A DNA stretch of 33,012 bases, taken from positions 1-33,012 of the forward strand of contig JABJNB010000035.1 in NCBI GenBank assembly GCA_018659145.1, read 5' to 3'. Source of the DNA: Rickettsiales bacterium. GTDB taxonomy: Bacteria; Pseudomonadota; Alphaproteobacteria; Rickettsiales; JABIRX01. The notes below the pieces were generated by a model. It saw only the letters and a program-made list of their open reading frames with translations. It made no database searches and was not told the origin of the DNA. Made by a program: the position numbers and the translations under genes. Below, piece after piece: positions 19,542 through 30,243 of the stretch; the first letter of the stretch is position 1; each line of letters begins with the position of its first letter.

Positions 19542-19910
19542 ATGTCCATTTTTTCTAAAACATTTGATTCAAAGCTTAGCTTATCAAATATATTAACCAT
19601 GATTTTTGGTTTATTTGCAGTTATGTTGATAACTGATCCTGCATTAGCAACAGACAATGTTGGAACCGGCGGAGATCTTGAGCAAATTTTATGCAATACT
19701 TTGGCAATCGTGCAAGGTGGTGTTGGAAAATCTATCGCAGCTTTTGCTATTATCTTTATTGGTGTTTCATTATTCCTAGGTAAAGTTTCTTGGGGCGTTG
19801 CGATTGCAACTGTATTGGGTATAGGTGCAATTTTTGGAGCAACTTCAATCGTAGAAGGCCTTGGTGCCGGAGACGGATCTTGTTCTGCAGCAGAATTGAG
19901 CACAGTATAA
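19542..19910 (+). CDS. virB2: VirB2-type pilin subunit of a type IV secretion system
   Basis: This is a TrbC/VirB2 family pilin. The N-terminal 36 residues form a signal peptide with a long hydrophobic stretch ending in ITDPALA; cleavage after Ala 36 would leave an 86-residue mature pilin. The mature part has two hydrophobic helices: a first around KSIAAFAIIFIGVSLFLG, then a Gly-rich second beginning VAIATVLGIGAIFGA. Two Cys, one near the mature N-terminus and one near the end, could form a disulfide. A clear Shine-Dalgarno (GAGGT, five bases before ATG) is unusual in this window and points to high translation. A strong hairpin follows, then virB4. Confidence 0.88.
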   Translation: MSIFSKTFDSKLSLSNILTMIFGLFAVMLITDPALATDNVGTGGDLEQILCNTLAIVQGGVGKSIAAFAIIFIGVSLFLGKVSWGVAIATVLGIGAIFGATSIVEGLGAGDGSCSAAELSTV

Positions 19911-19925
19911 TATACTTGAATCAAT

Positions 19926-19968
19926 ATATCAGGAGAGCCTTGTTCAGCAAGAGCTCTTCTGATATTTT
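19926..19968 (+). terminator. Strong hairpin between virB2 and virB4
   Basis: ATATCAGGAGAGC (19926-19938) pairs with GCTCTTCTGATAT (19953-19965) with one G-T pair. Inside, CTTG pairs with CAAG across a five-base loop, with one bulged A. The total is about 17 pairs, followed by TTT. It ends four bases before the virB4 ATG. AGGAG, the only Shine-Dalgarno-like sequence, is buried in the left arm. It looks like a partial terminator or stabiliser that lets the pilin be made in excess over the ATPase. Confidence 0.7.
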
Positions 19969-19971
19969 ATC

Positions 19972-22659
19972 ATGAAAGATCAGGATCAAAAAAACACAAA
20001 AGTAAAATTCAAACACCCATCTCCTGACTTTATTCCCTATACTTGTCATTACAACGAATCTACACTACTTCTAAAAAATAACCATCTATTACAAACCATA
20101 AAAATCACAGGATTTACGCGTGAATTGGTGGGAAAAAGTCAAACCGACTTAAAAACAACAATTAGAGAAGCTATCTCCAATAATATCAAGATAGATAACG
20201 TTGCCATTTACCTGCATACTATACGCAGACGAAAGAATCTTAGGCCAGAAGGTGATTTCTCTAATGAATTCTGCAAAGTCCTAGATAGTGGCTGGAATAA
20301 ATTACATCAATGGGAGCATAAATTTGTTAATGAATTATACCTTACCTTTATTTACGAAACAAAGCCTGTAAATAAAATTGGTGTAGGAAAAATGTTATCA
20401 TACACCCTATTTTCTCTACTTAGGCACAATGTGCATAAAGAGATTGATAAGAATCAAAAAGAATTGGAAGCTATAACTAATGGAGTGCTAAGTGACTTGT
20501 CAAATTTTGGTGCCAGAAAGCTTGGCATTTACAAGAGAGAGAATGTTTATTACTCGCAACTGCTGCGCTTCCTAAGCAAAATTATCAATTTAAACCAAAC
20601 ATTCTTTCCTCTCAAGGATCTTGATGCATCTACCGACCTAATTCAAAGTAGGTTTGCATTTGGCAGTGAGTCTTATCAGATAAAAAATAGCACCCATAAT
20701 TACCAAGGATCCTTATTTTCAATCAAAGAGTATAGCGATTTATCCTCAAGCTTACTGGATAAATTTCTTCAATTACCCATGGAGTTCATTATAACTCAAT
20801 CATTAAGCTTTGTAGACCCAGAATCCGTTATAAGAGCATTTAAAGAATATAATAATACACTCAAAATTGGTGGAGATAAACAATTTATTGAACATCTCGG
20901 CATTAAAAAAATTCTTAATTACAATAATGAGAATAAAACCGCCTTTGGACGACAACAGTTATTACTTAATATTTTAGGCAGAAGCAGCGATGAGCTTCAA
21001 GAGAATGTTGAAAAAGCTATAAAACTCTTATTGTCCTTTGGTATTACATGCGTGAGGGAAAATGTTTATCTGGAAAGCTGCTTTTGGTCACAATTGCCAG
21101 GCAATTTTTGTCACTTAATAAGAAGAACCTCAACGGAAACCTCCAGATTTGGCGGATTTGGCTCACTCAGCAACTTTCCAGCAGGAAGTCTAGAGGATAA
21201 TAAGTGGGGAGCCCCGATCTCTGTATTTTACACATCAAACCAGACTCCATATTTCTTTAATTTCCACCATAATGATAATGGGCACACCTTAATACTCGGA
21301 CCTTACGGCTCTGGTAAAACAGTGTTATTAAATTTCTTAGTGGCTCAAACAGCTAAGATTGACTTTAATTTATATTATTTTGACTTTTTTAATAGCTCAG
21401 AAATCTTTGTCAATGCTCTAGACGGTGATTACCAAACATTGATGCTCCGAAATTTTTCCTTAGATATCAACCCCTTTTCCATCTTAGACTCGCCAAAGTC
21501 ACGCGAGTTTTTAGTATTTTTTCTTGGGATGCTTACCATTGATAAAGACGAGGTAACCGCCCAAGGAATCCACCGCAGCGATAAAAAGAACGATATCCTG
21601 AAGAAGGTGGTTGACAAATTATTTACACTGCCAGAATCAAAAAGGAATATTAAGTCTGTAGCCGCAATGTTAAAGCCGACTAACCTAGCTGAGAAAATAT
21701 CGTTCTGGGCTAATGATGGTAAATTTGCGAAATTTTTTGACCATCAAACAGATAGTTTTAACATAAAGCAAGATCAGAGTAATATTTATGGATTTGATCT
21801 TACCAACATTGCCGAAAGCAAAATTATTTTATACCCTCTAATATCCTATTTCTTAAATAAAATTGAACTGGAAAGTTCCAATGGCAAGCCTTCTATTATA
21901 GTGCTAGATGAAGCTTGGCGCTTAATTGATAATCCTTTCTTGGCCCCAAAACTAGATGAGATGCTTGCATCTTTTCGCGACAAAAACATAGTGGTAATAT
22001 TTGCCAGCGAATCCATTGACGATATTGCGCAAAGCAACTTAACTAGCAAGCTAACTCACAATCTATCGACCCAGATATACCTACCGAACAAAAATGTGGC
22101 AGATTCTTATCAAGAGATTTTCAATTTGAGTGATGCAGAATTCAAATTAATGAAGGGTATCAAAGATAACAACAGAAACTTCCTATTAAAGCATGCGAAT
22201 GAGGCCGTTGTTGCAGAACTAGACTTAAGTAGCTTGGAGGATATAATCGCAATTCTCTCAAGCAATGAGTATGGGATTGAGATTATGCAGCAAGTCAAAG
22301 CTAAGACAAACGGATTATCCAAGGAATGGATTCCTATCTACCTAGATATATTAAAAGATATATTTGATAAAGACGATATTGACTTCGCGGATCTTGAGGA
22401 AGAGTTGCTAGAAATTGACATCGGTGATTATCGTAACCGAGCAGCTCAAGAAAGCTTGAGCGAGTCCCAAGATAAAATTAAACAGGGCGAGATCACTGTT
22501 GAATCAGCATCCCGAGAAGAGCATGAAAGTGACTTTGTAGACAACTCTATCCTAGATATAAGTCGCGGGATAGATGATGAGATCGAAGAATCAGATCTAA
22601 CTGAAGAGTCTCTTACAACAGATGGTCTGGATGATGACGATCTGGAAGCAAATAATTAA
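19972..22659 (+). CDS. virB4: Type IV secretion ATPase VirB4
   Basis: VirB4 is the cytoplasmic ATPase that drives pilus assembly and substrate transfer. The N-terminal half (to about 400) is the CagE/VirB4 domain. The ATPase domain follows with Walker A GPYGSGKT near 443-450 and Walker B IIVLDEAWRL near 641-650. Both look intact, so this copy should be catalytic. The protein is 895 residues, compared with about 800 in relatives. The excess is an acidic, probably disordered tail from about 805 rich in Asp, Glu and Ser. Rickettsiales often have two virB4 copies; which one this is cannot be told from here, and the usual virB3 and virB6 neighbours are missing. Confidence 0.93.
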   Translation: MKDQDQKNTKVKFKHPSPDFIPYTCHYNESTLLLKNNHLLQTIKITGFTRELVGKSQTDLKTTIREAISNNIKIDNVAIYLHTIRRRKNLRPEGDFSNEFCKVLDSGWNKLHQWEHKFVNELYLTFIYETKPVNKIGVGKMLSYTLFSLLRHNVHKEIDKNQKELEAITNGVLSDLSNFGARKLGIYKRENVYYSQLLRFLSKIINLNQTFFPLKDLDASTDLIQSRFAFGSESYQIKNSTHNYQGSLFSIKEYSDLSSSLLDKFLQLPMEFIITQSLSFVDPESVIRAFKEYNNTLKIGGDKQFIEHLGIKKILNYNNENKTAFGRQQLLLNILGRSSDELQENVEKAIKLLLSFGITCVRENVYLESCFWSQLPGNFCHLIRRTSTETSRFGGFGSLSNFPAGSLEDNKWGAPISVFYTSNQTPYFFNFHHNDNGHTLILGPYGSGKTVLLNFLVAQTAKIDFNLYYFDFFNSSEIFVNALDGDYQTLMLRNFSLDINPFSILDSPKSREFLVFFLGMLTIDKDEVTAQGIHRSDKKNDILKKVVDKLFTLPESKRNIKSVAAMLKPTNLAEKISFWANDGKFAKFFDHQTDSFNIKQDQSNIYGFDLTNIAESKIILYPLISYFLNKIELESSNGKPSIIVLDEAWRLIDNPFLAPKLDEMLASFRDKNIVVIFASESIDDIAQSNLTSKLTHNLSTQIYLPNKNVADSYQEIFNLSDAEFKLMKGIKDNNRNFLLKHANEAVVAELDLSSLEDIIAILSSNEYGIEIMQQVKAKTNGLSKEWIPIYLDILKDIFDKDDIDFADLEEELLEIDIGDYRNRAAQESLSESQDKIKQGEITVESASREEHESDFVDNSILDISRGIDDEIEESDLTEESLTTDGLDDDDLEANN

Positions 22660-22717
22660 TACTTTGTCTTTCTAATAAATTTGTGCAATAATAGAAGAAA
22701 ATTGATATTTAGAATCC

Positions 22718-23125
22718 ATGGACTTATACCAAGAAATGACAATGGCGTTAGAGAAGGGCTTTTTTAAGCAATTAGATAGCTCTATAAAATATGCCCCTTT
22801 AAAATTCTTTGTCCATTTATACATAAATGCAAATCCAGAAGTTATTGATAATGTTCGGAATTACGTTCGAAATGATATTGAGAATGCCTTAAAGGAACAA
22901 GACCTTTATCAAGAAGAGTATTTTATCACAAAATCTGCTCCAACTGAGCAAGGTAAAGCGGCGTTAAAACAATGTTTTAACTTGGGTATATATGTTATGA
23001 GCAGAAAATTAACAGTCCGTAGCGGATTTAAACTTGTTACAAATGCAGATTTTAGATATCAAATTTATATTTTCACCTTAGGGTCAGTCGAGCGCATCAT
23101 AGATAAAATAATTAATGCTGGTTAA
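22718..23125 (+). CDS. Hypothetical protein downstream of virB4
   Basis: This 135-residue protein is not recognised. It is soluble by appearance, without a signal peptide or membrane helix. It appears alpha/beta, with a helical N-terminal half and a strand-rich C-terminal part (KLTVRSGFKLVTNADFRYQIYIF, 23 residues in total, near 97-119). It has a single Cys. The gene follows virB4 by 58 bases in the same direction, so co-transcription is likely. It could be a secretion accessory protein, but position is the only argument. The ATG has no good Shine-Dalgarno. Confidence 0.75.
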   Translation: MDLYQEMTMALEKGFFKQLDSSIKYAPLKFFVHLYINANPEVIDNVRNYVRNDIENALKEQDLYQEEYFITKSAPTEQGKAALKQCFNLGIYVMSRKLTVRSGFKLVTNADFRYQIYIFTLGSVERIIDKIINAG

Positions 23126-23134
23126 TACTATTTG

Positions 23135-23163
23135 TTGACTGATAAAAAGATTCCCTGTAATCA
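23135..23163 (+). promoter_or_regulatory. Putative promoter for carAB
   Basis: TTGACT (23135-23140) and TAATCA (23158-23163) are separated by 17 bases, 53 bases before the carA start. I see no sign of an upstream leader peptide or a pyrimidine-responsive attenuator. Confidence 0.4.
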
Positions 23164-23216
23164 TGCCTGGGTTTGCCTAGTACCAACTACCCCAATTTTG
23201 TTGTATAAAAAAAGAA

Positions 23217-24404
23217 ATGCCCAAGCACCCTTATGTAAAAGCATCAGCAGAGATTAATGCTGCCCTCATCCTAAGCAATGGTGAATATTTCTTTGGTAGA
23301 GGTATTGGAGCTAAACAAAAAGTTGTGGGGGAAGTTTGCTTTAACACCTCGATTACAGGTTACCAGGAGATTTTAACAGACCCTTCTTACACGGGTCAAA
23401 TAATTAATTTTACAGCTCCGCATATTGGCAATGTTGGCTGTAATGCGGAAGATGCGGAGTCAGCTAAATTTGCTAACGGCCTTATAATTTGTGATGATTT
23501 AACTCCAGCCTCAAATTTTCGTAGCGAAAATGATTTTAATAACTGGCTTATTAACAAAGATCTCTCTGGTATCTGCGGTATCGATACTCGTCATATAACA
23601 AATTTAATTAGAGATAAAGGTGTTTGCACAGCCATTATTGCCTTTTGCAAAGATGGCGAAGTTTTTAATATCGATGCTTTACTAAAGGAAGCCCAAAGCA
23701 TCCCTTCTTTAGGAAGCCAAGATTTAGCCTCCAAGGTTTCGACTAACTCCCCCTATATTTACAATAAATTCTCATATAATTTTGCTAGGCCGGCCCCAAT
23801 GAAAAAGCATGATACTAATATTGTAGTATTAGATTTTGGTATAAAGGACAATATCCTAAATTGTTTGCTCGAGCAAAATTGTCAACTACACGTTCTAAGC
23901 AGCGACACTAGCTTTGACGAGATCATGCAATTAAATCCTGATGGCATATTTTTATCAAATGGACCTGGAGATCCAATTGCAACAGCTAAAATTACTACCC
24001 CCGTTATCTTAAAGATTTTAGAAAATAATATCCCGCTTTTTGGCATATGCCTCGGACATCAATTGCTCGCCATTGCCTCAGGCTTAACAACGGAAAAAAT
24101 GCATCAGGGGCATAGGGGTGCAAATCATCCAGTCATTAATTTGCGTAATAAAAAAGTAGAAATTACCAGTCAAAACCACGGCTTCTGCGTTAGTAATAAA
24201 AACTTGCCTGAAAATATTGAGGTTACACACCTATCCTTATTCGACAACACTATAGAAGGATTTAAAATTAAGGACAAAATGGCTTTTGCCGTACAATATC
24301 ACCCCGAAAGCTCGCCGGGACCACATGATAGTAAATATTTGTTTGATGATTTTATCAAAAATGTAATTGAGTATAAAAAATCTAAGAGTCTAGCGCATGC
24401 CTAA
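23217..24404 (+). CDS. carA: Carbamoyl-phosphate synthase small (glutaminase) subunit
   Basis: CarA hydrolyses glutamine and passes ammonia to CarB. Residues about 12-150 form the CPSase small-chain domain, with the [20 protein letters not shown] block and [16 protein letters not shown]. The C-terminal class I glutamine amidotransferase has SNGPGDP, the nucleophile Cys in GICLGHQ (near 278), and the His/Glu pair in [12 protein letters not shown] (near 361-364). It is 395 residues and complete. The stop overlaps the carB start by eight bases, so the two subunits are coupled. A carAB pair is present in Anaplasmataceae but absent from Rickettsia. Confidence 0.95.
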   Translation: MPKHPYVKASAEINAALILSNGEYFFGRGIGAKQKVVGEVCFNTSITGYQEILTDPSYTGQIINFTAPHIGNVGCNAEDAESAKFANGLIICDDLTPASNFRSENDFNNWLINKDLSGICGIDTRHITNLIRDKGVCTAIIAFCKDGEVFNIDALLKEAQSIPSLGSQDLASKVSTNSPYIYNKFSYNFARPAPMKKHDTNIVVLDFGIKDNILNCLLEQNCQLHVLSSDTSFDEIMQLNPDGIFLSNGPGDPIATAKITTPVILKILENNIPLFGICLGHQLLAIASGLTTEKMHQGHRGANHPVINLRNKKVEITSQNHGFCVSNKNLPENIEVTHLSLFDNTIEGFKIKDKMAFAVQYHPESSPGPHDSKYLFDDFIKNVIEYKKSKSLAHA

Positions 24405-27400
24405 AAGAGATGACATTAAAACTATTTTAGTTATAGGAGCTGGGCCAATTGTTATTGGCCAAGCATGTGAATTTGACTATTCCGGCACCCAGGCCTGCAA
24501 AGCCCTCAAGGAAGAAGGTTATAAAGTTGTTTTAATAAACTCTAATCCAGCGACGATCATGACCGATCCTAAAGTTGCGGATAGGACTTATATAGAGCCA
24601 ATTACTACAGAATTTATTGAAAAAATTATTAAAGCAGAAAAGCCTGATGCAATTTTACCTACAGTTGGTGGACAAACCGCTTTAAATGCCACTCTTGCAG
24701 CGCATGAGGCCGGTATATTGGCAAAATATAATGTAGAAACAATAGGCGCCAACATTGACGCTATAAAAAAAGCGGAAGACAGGCAGCTCTTTAATGATGC
24801 TATGAAGAAAATCGGCCTCAAGACACCTAGAAATGCTGTTGTAAAAACTGTAGAAGAAGCTTTGGTAGTTATTGCGGATATAAAATTACCGGCCATTATT
24901 AGGCCCTCCTTTACCATGGGAGGAGCTGGTGGCGGTATCGCCTATAATATCGAGGACTATAAAAAACAAGTTCAGATGGGCATTGATATGTCCCCTATCT
25001 CCGAGATTCAGATAGACCAATCAGTTATGGGCTGGAAGGAATATGAGATGGAAGTTGTTAGAGACAGAAATGATAATACCATTATTATTTGCTCTATTGA
25101 AAATATTGACCCTATGGGAGTTCATACTGGCGATAGTATTACCGTTGCCCCAGCTGTGACACTAACAGACAAAGAGTACCAAGTAATGCGGAATGCATCT
25201 ATAGCCGTGCTACGTGAGATAGGCGTTGAAACCGGTGGCTCAAATGTGCAGTTTGCGGTAAATCCTGCAGACGGTGAGCTACTAGTCATAGAGATGAATC
25301 CTCGTGTATCACGATCATCCGCTCTTGCCTCTAAGGCAACTGGGTTTCCGATCGCCAAAATCGCAGCAAAGCTCGCAATTGGGTATACTCTAGATGAATT
25401 ACAAAATGATATAACAAAGGTTACCCCCGCCTCTTTTGAACCAACTATAGATTATATTGTCACAAAGATTCCGCGCTTTACCTTTGAAAAATTTTCTAAA
25501 ACTACAACTGAATTATCTAGCTGCATGAAATCTGTTGGCGAAGCTATGGCCATTGGCCGGAACTTTGCTCAGAGCTTGCAAAAAGCCCTAAGATCTCTTG
25601 AGATAGGATTATCTGGTTTGGACGAGGTAGAAGTTGAGGGTTATGATGCTAGTCAAAATCATGAGAAAAATTACAAAGCTATCAAACGCGAATTATCTAA
25701 AGTGCAGCCAAACCGACTACTTTATATAGCCCAGGCAATGAGATATAAACTTTCCGTCCAGGAGATAAAGAGTATTACCGCTTATGACCCTTGGTTTTTG
25801 GAGCAAATCAAAAAAATCGTAGATTTAGAGGATGTGATTAAACGCTCCAATATCAATGATAAATCTCTGTTACTAAAGTTAAAAAAGCATGGTTTCTCCG
25901 ACAAAACCATCGCCAACTTAAAAGGATTGAAAGAGGAGGAGGTTAGGGCATATAGAGAGCAACAGGATATTCTCCCTGTTTTCAAGAAGGTTGATACTTG
26001 CGCCGCTGAATTTAAATCTTTTGCTCCATATTTCTACTCTAGTTATGAGGGCAATATTTATACCAAAACTGAGTGCGAAGCAAACCCTACTGCTAAAAAG
26101 AAAATTATCATTTTAGGTGGTGGTCCAAATCGTATTGGGCAAGGGATTGAGTTTGATTATGCTTGCTGTCATGCCGCCTTCACGCTAAGTGAAGCTGGCT
26201 TCGAGACCATAATGATTAACTGTAACCCCGAGACCGTATCAACAGATTACGACACTTCAGATCGTTTATATTTCGAGCCCTTGGCAGAAGAAGATGTTTT
26301 AGCGGTCATCAAAAAAGAGCAAGAAAATGGTGATCTCGTCGGAGTTATTGTACAATTTGGAGGGCAGACGCCACTAAAATTATGCCCTGCTCTACAAGCA
26401 AATAATATCCCTGTTATAGGGACATCTCCTGACATGATTGATTTGGCTGAAGATAGAGAAAGATTTAAAGCTTTGTTAGATGAACTTAATCTAAGGCAGC
26501 CAGAAAGTGCAATTATTCATAATATTGCCCAACTAAAAGATACCGCAGCCAAAATAGGATTCCCTGTCGTTGTTCGCCCTTCTTATGTACTTGGCGGCAG
26601 AGCAATGGAAGTCATAGAAAATAATGAGGGTCTGGATGAATATGTTAAGGTTAATAAAAAAATAATTCTAGAAGGCCCAATCTTAATAGATAAGTTTTTG
26701 TCTAACGCTATTGAATTTGATGTTGATGCACTGGGCGATGGAGTTGATATTAAAGTCGCCGCTATTTTAGAGCATATAGAAGAAGCTGGTATTCACTCTG
26801 GTGATTCCGCCTGCTCAATTCCACCTTATTCAGTCGATGATACAGCTTTAGATTTAATTCATACCGCAACAGAGGCTTTAGGAAAAGCGCTACAAATTAA
26901 AGGTTTAATGAATATTCAATTTGCCTATCAAAATAACAAGCTTTATGTAATTGAAGTAAACCCAAGAGCTTCGCGTACTGTGCCATTTGTGGCAAAGGCA
27001 ACCTCGGTGCCTGTAGCGGCTATTGCCGCGAGATTAATGGCTGGCTATAAATTAACCGACTTTGATTTATCTGGGTTAAAATTAAAAAATAAATTTGCTG
27101 TAAAAGAGGCTATATTTCCTTTTGATCGCTTCGAAAATGTTGATACCTTACTTGGGCCAGAGATGAAATCGACTGGTGAAGTTATGGGGATAGCAACAAG
27201 TTTTGCAGAGGCTTTTGCTAAGGCCCAAATTGCCGTATATCACAAATTACCAGCTCAGGGCAAGGCCTTTATTTCGGTTCGAGATGAAGATAAAAAGGGT
27301 ATTTTAGATATCGTCACCAAGTTACAAAAGCTTAATTTTGATATTGTTGCAACGAAAGGCACGCAAGAATTCCTGACTCGAGAAGGATTTGCAAACATTA

Positions 27401-27666
27401 ATACTATTAACAAAGTAAAAGAAGGCAGCCCTCATATAGTTGATATGATCAATAATGGCGAGATTCACCTTGTTGTTAATACCACGTCAGAAAAGCAATC
27501 TATCTTAGATAGCTATAGCATTAGACGGGCAACTTTGATCAATAAGGTTGTATATTTTACAACAATGCGTGGAGCAACAGCCCTGATGGACTCTTATAAG
27601 TATATTAAGCAAAATATAGATTTCAAGCTTCACTGCTTGCAAGATAATGAAACTGCGGCCCAATAG
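24397..27666 (+). CDS. carB: Carbamoyl-phosphate synthase large subunit
   Basis: CarB makes carbamoyl phosphate from bicarbonate, ammonia and two ATP, for pyrimidines and arginine. At 1089 residues it holds two homologous ATP-grasp halves. The first (to about 400) opens with [20 protein letters not shown] and contains [19 protein letters not shown]. The second (from about 565) opens with [20 protein letters not shown] and contains [18 protein letters not shown]. The oligomerisation domain lies between them. A C-terminal MGS-like domain (from about 940) is present, the site of allosteric control in other bacteria. It is a single intact frame coupled to carA. Confidence 0.97.
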   Translation: MPKRDDIKTILVIGAGPIVIGQACEFDYSGTQACKALKEEGYKVVLINSNPATIMTDPKVADRTYIEPITTEFIEKIIKAEKPDAILPTVGGQTALNATLAAHEAGILAKYNVETIGANIDAIKKAEDRQLFNDAMKKIGLKTPRNAVVKTVEEALVVIADIKLPAIIRPSFTMGGAGGGIAYNIEDYKKQVQMGIDMSPISEIQIDQSVMGWKEYEMEVVRDRNDNTIIICSIENIDPMGVHTGDSITVAPAVTLTDKEYQVMRNASIAVLREIGVETGGSNVQFAVNPADGELLVIEMNPRVSRSSALASKATGFPIAKIAAKLAIGYTLDELQNDITKVTPASFEPTIDYIVTKIPRFTFEKFSKTTTELSSCMKSVGEAMAIGRNFAQSLQKALRSLEIGLSGLDEVEVEGYDASQNHEKNYKAIKRELSKVQPNRLLYIAQAMRYKLSVQEIKSITAYDPWFLEQIKKIVDLEDVIKRSNINDKSLLLKLKKHGFSDKTIANLKGLKEEEVRAYREQQDILPVFKKVDTCAAEFKSFAPYFYSSYEGNIYTKTECEANPTAKKKIIILGGGPNRIGQGIEFDYACCHAAFTLSEAGFETIMINCNPETVSTDYDTSDRLYFEPLAEEDVLAVIKKEQENGDLVGVIVQFGGQTPLKLCPALQANNIPVIGTSPDMIDLAEDRERFKALLDELNLRQPESAIIHNIAQLKDTAAKIGFPVVVRPSYVLGGRAMEVIENNEGLDEYVKVNKKIILEGPILIDKFLSNAIEFDVDALGDGVDIKVAAILEHIEEAGIHSGDSACSIPPYSVDDTALDLIHTATEALGKALQIKGLMNIQFAYQNNKLYVIEVNPRASRTVPFVAKATSVPVAAIAARLMAGYKLTDFDLSGLKLKNKFAVKEAIFPFDRFENVDTLLGPEMKSTGEVMGIATSFAEAFAKAQIAVYHKLPAQGKAFISVRDEDKKGILDIVTKLQKLNFDIVATKGTQEFLTREGFANINTINKVKEGSPHIVDMINNGEIHLVVNTTSEKQSILDSYSIRRATLINKVVYFTTMRGATALMDSYKYIKQNIDFKLHCLQDNETAAQ

Positions 27667-27778
27667 ATGATTCGCCTTGCCTGGTGCACGAAATAATTTA
27701 GAGTCCCATGGCTGCTATCCGCAATTCATATAATAATTGAAAATAGAAGACCCGGGAATTCATCTAGTTATTTTCTTC

Positions 27779-27807
27779 TTGATAATTGCGTCTATTATTC
27801 GTATTAT
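27779..27807 (+). promoter_or_regulatory. Putative promoter for coxB-coxA-ctaB-obgE
   Basis: TTGATA (27779-27784) and TATTAT (27802-27807) are 17 bases apart, 26 bases before the coxB start. It is among the better sigma-70 matches in the window, and it precedes a four-gene cluster with gaps of no more than three bases. Confidence 0.5.
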
Positions 27808-27833
27808 GCGCGGCTATACTATAAAATATTCCA

Positions 27834-28664
27834 ATGAGAAAAATAAAAAAATTATTTGTAACTTTTTGTGCATCTTTATTGACCAGCACTACCTTATCTT
27901 TTGCAGATGGGGTGGCAAAGCCTTGGCAAATGGGGTTTCAAGAAGCAGCCTCACCACTTGCAAGCTCAGCGATTGAAACACATAATTTTATAATGATTTT
28001 TATGTTTGCAGTATTGTTTTTAGTAGTTGGACTACTGATATATGCTTGCTTCAAATTTCGCGCTAGCAAAAATCCAGTGCCATCAACAAGAACCCACCAT
28101 GTTTTTCTCGAGGTTATGTGGATTCTTGTTCCAAGCATAATTATTGTAATAATCTCAATCCCATCAGTAAAACTTATTTATCAGCAAGAGGTTATTCCGA
28201 AAACAGAGATGACTTTAAAGGTTGTAGGCCATCAATGGTATTGGTCCTACGAATATCCTGATTATGACAACATTGGCTTTGACAGCTATATGAAAAAAGA
28301 GAATGAGTTGGAAGAAGGCGACCTTAGGCTACTTGCTGTAGACAACGAAGTTGTCTTGCCTGTAGAGACTTATATAGACGTGCACATAACCTCAGCTGAT
28401 GTAATTCACTCCTTTGCCATGCCAAGTCTTGGCGTTAAAATGGACGCTGTCCCGGGACGCTTAAATCATAGTTGGTTATATATCGAGAAACCTGGTGTTT
28501 ATTATGGACAATGCTCTGAGTTATGCGGCTCCTATCATGCATTTATGCCTATAAAAATTAGGGCCGTAACAAAAGATGAATTTCAGAGATGGATTGTTGT
28601 TTCACAGCAGCAGTTTGCATCAACCCCTTCTTCAACAACATTAGCACTAGCTTTAAATAGGTAA
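27834..28664 (+). CDS. coxB: Cytochrome c oxidase subunit II
   Basis: CoxB accepts electrons from cytochrome c through the CuA centre. A likely signal peptide (about residues 1-24, ending near LSFA) precedes two transmembrane helices (about 55-75 and 94-115). The periplasmic cupredoxin domain has HQWYWSYEYP, the ligand His in VIHSFAMPS (near 192), and the CuA loop GQCSELCGSYHAFM (two Cys, His and Met, near 226-238). The length of 276 is normal. The start ATG lies 26 bases after the promoter-like element; no Shine-Dalgarno is visible. The coxA gene begins three bases after the stop. Confidence 0.95.
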   Translation: MRKIKKLFVTFCASLLTSTTLSFADGVAKPWQMGFQEAASPLASSAIETHNFIMIFMFAVLFLVVGLLIYACFKFRASKNPVPSTRTHHVFLEVMWILVPSIIIVIISIPSVKLIYQQEVIPKTEMTLKVVGHQWYWSYEYPDYDNIGFDSYMKKENELEEGDLRLLAVDNEVVLPVETYIDVHITSADVIHSFAMPSLGVKMDAVPGRLNHSWLYIEKPGVYYGQCSELCGSYHAFMPIKIRAVTKDEFQRWIVVSQQQFASTPSSTTLALALNR

Positions 28665-28667
28665 TTT

Positions 28668-30242
28668 ATGTCGGCTCACCACAACCCTACAGGACTAAAA
28701 AGATGGTTATATTCTACAAACCATAAAGATATTGGTATCCTCTACCTAATTTTGGCAATAGTTGGTGGCCTGATTGGAGCCATGTTCTCAGTTGGTCTAA
28801 GGATGGAGCTAATGCAGCCTGGTGACCAAATATTCAATGGTAATTACCAATTGTACAATGTGTTTATTACGGCTCATGCACTTATCATGGTGTTCTTCAT
28901 GATCATGCCAGCCCTAATAGGTGGTTTCGGAAACTACTTTATTCCCCTTATGATCGGAGCTCCAGATATGGCGTTTCCAAGATTAAATAATATAAGCTTT
29001 TGGCTTTTATTTTTTGCATTGGTATTACTTGTAGCCTCGGCGCTAGTTGACGGCGGAGCAGGAACGGGATGGACTATGTACCCTCCTCTGAGTAATGAGG
29101 TATACCATCCTGGAAGGTCGGTTGATTTGGCAATATTTTCACTACATATGGCAGGGATTTCATCAATCCTTGGGGCTATCAACTTCATCACAACCATTTT
29201 AAACATGCGTGCACCTGGTATGAAGTTATTTACTATGCCGCTTTTTGTTTGGTCAATGCTGGTTACATCTTTCTTAATTGTCCTAGCCCTTCCTGTTCTA
29301 GGCGGAGCAATCACAATGTTGCTAACGGATCGTAACTTTGGCACTAATTTTTTCGATGTAGCTGGCGGAGGGGATCCTGTATTATTTCAGCATTTATTCT
29401 GGTTTTTTGGGCATCCTGAAGTTTATGTGGTCATATTGCCTGGCTTTGGCATTGTGAGTCATATTATTTCTACTTTCTCAAAAAAGCCAATCTTTGGTTA
29501 TTTGGGCATGGTGTATGCAATGGCCGGAATTGGGGTAGTTGGATTTTTGGTTTGGGCTCACCATATGTTTGCTGTAGGCTTAAGCGCAGGAGCTAGAACC
29601 TACTTCACACTAGCAACAATGGTCATTGCGATTCCTACCGGTATCAAAGTATTTTCTTGGATCGCCACAATGTGGGGTGGGTCTATTGAATTCAAAACTC
29701 CGATGTTATATTCTATAGGCTTCTTGTTTTTATTCACCGCTGGTGGCGTAACCGGTGTATTGCTTTCAAGTAGTGGAGTTGACCTTTTACTCCATGACAC
29801 TTATTATGTAGTCGCGCATTTCCATTACACAATGTCACTTGGAGCATTATTTATTGCATTTGCCGCTTTTTACTATTGGTTCCCCAAGATGTCCGGAAAA
29901 ATGTATAACGAAACTCTTGGGCAAATCCAATTTTGGGTAATGTTTATAGGGGTGAATTTAACATTTTTCCCACAACATTTCTTAGGACTAGCTGGTATGC
30001 CGAGAAGATATCCGGACTATCCAGATAGCTATGCTGGATGGAATATGGTATCGTCAATTGGCTCATATATTTCTTTTGCAGGAGCACTATTATTCTTAGT
30101 AATTATTGCACTCGCTTTCAAGAGAGGAAAGAAAGCTGGTAATAATCCATGGGGCGAGTATGCGAACACTTTGGAGTGGACGATATCTTCACCTCCCCCT
30201 GTTCACTGCTTCGAGAAGCAACCTGTTTTTAAGAATAAATAG
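28668..30242 (+). CDS. coxA: Cytochrome c oxidase subunit I
   Basis: CoxA is the catalytic heme-copper subunit of the aa3-type oxidase. The 524-residue protein has twelve hydrophobic segments. [15 protein letters not shown] near residue 14 is typical of the aa3 group. The low-spin heme ligand His sits in [13 protein letters not shown]. The CuB His and the cross-linked Tyr lie in [17 protein letters not shown], with the further CuB His pair in [10 protein letters not shown]. The last heme ligands are in [13 protein letters not shown]. It lies between coxB and ctaB; subunit III (coxC) is not in the window. The ctaB frame begins one base after the stop. Confidence 0.97.
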   Translation: MSAHHNPTGLKRWLYSTNHKDIGILYLILAIVGGLIGAMFSVGLRMELMQPGDQIFNGNYQLYNVFITAHALIMVFFMIMPALIGGFGNYFIPLMIGAPDMAFPRLNNISFWLLFFALVLLVASALVDGGAGTGWTMYPPLSNEVYHPGRSVDLAIFSLHMAGISSILGAINFITTILNMRAPGMKLFTMPLFVWSMLVTSFLIVLALPVLGGAITMLLTDRNFGTNFFDVAGGGDPVLFQHLFWFFGHPEVYVVILPGFGIVSHIISTFSKKPIFGYLGMVYAMAGIGVVGFLVWAHHMFAVGLSAGARTYFTLATMVIAIPTGIKVFSWIATMWGGSIEFKTPMLYSIGFLFLFTAGGVTGVLLSSSGVDLLLHDTYYVVAHFHYTMSLGALFIAFAAFYYWFPKMSGKMYNETLGQIQFWVMFIGVNLTFFPQHFLGLAGMPRRYPDYPDSYAGWNMVSSIGSYISFAGALLFLVIIALAFKRGKKAGNNPWGEYANTLEWTISSPPPVHCFEKQPVFKNK

Positions 30243-30243
30243 T

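Noticed and set aside
27737..27976. 79-codon frame before and inside coxB
   Set aside because: It overlaps the clear coxB signal-peptide region in another frame and looks like a chance frame.
30106..30243. Longer CtaB N-terminus starting inside coxA
   Set aside because: It would be read out of frame within conserved coxA sequence and lacks similarity to the family.
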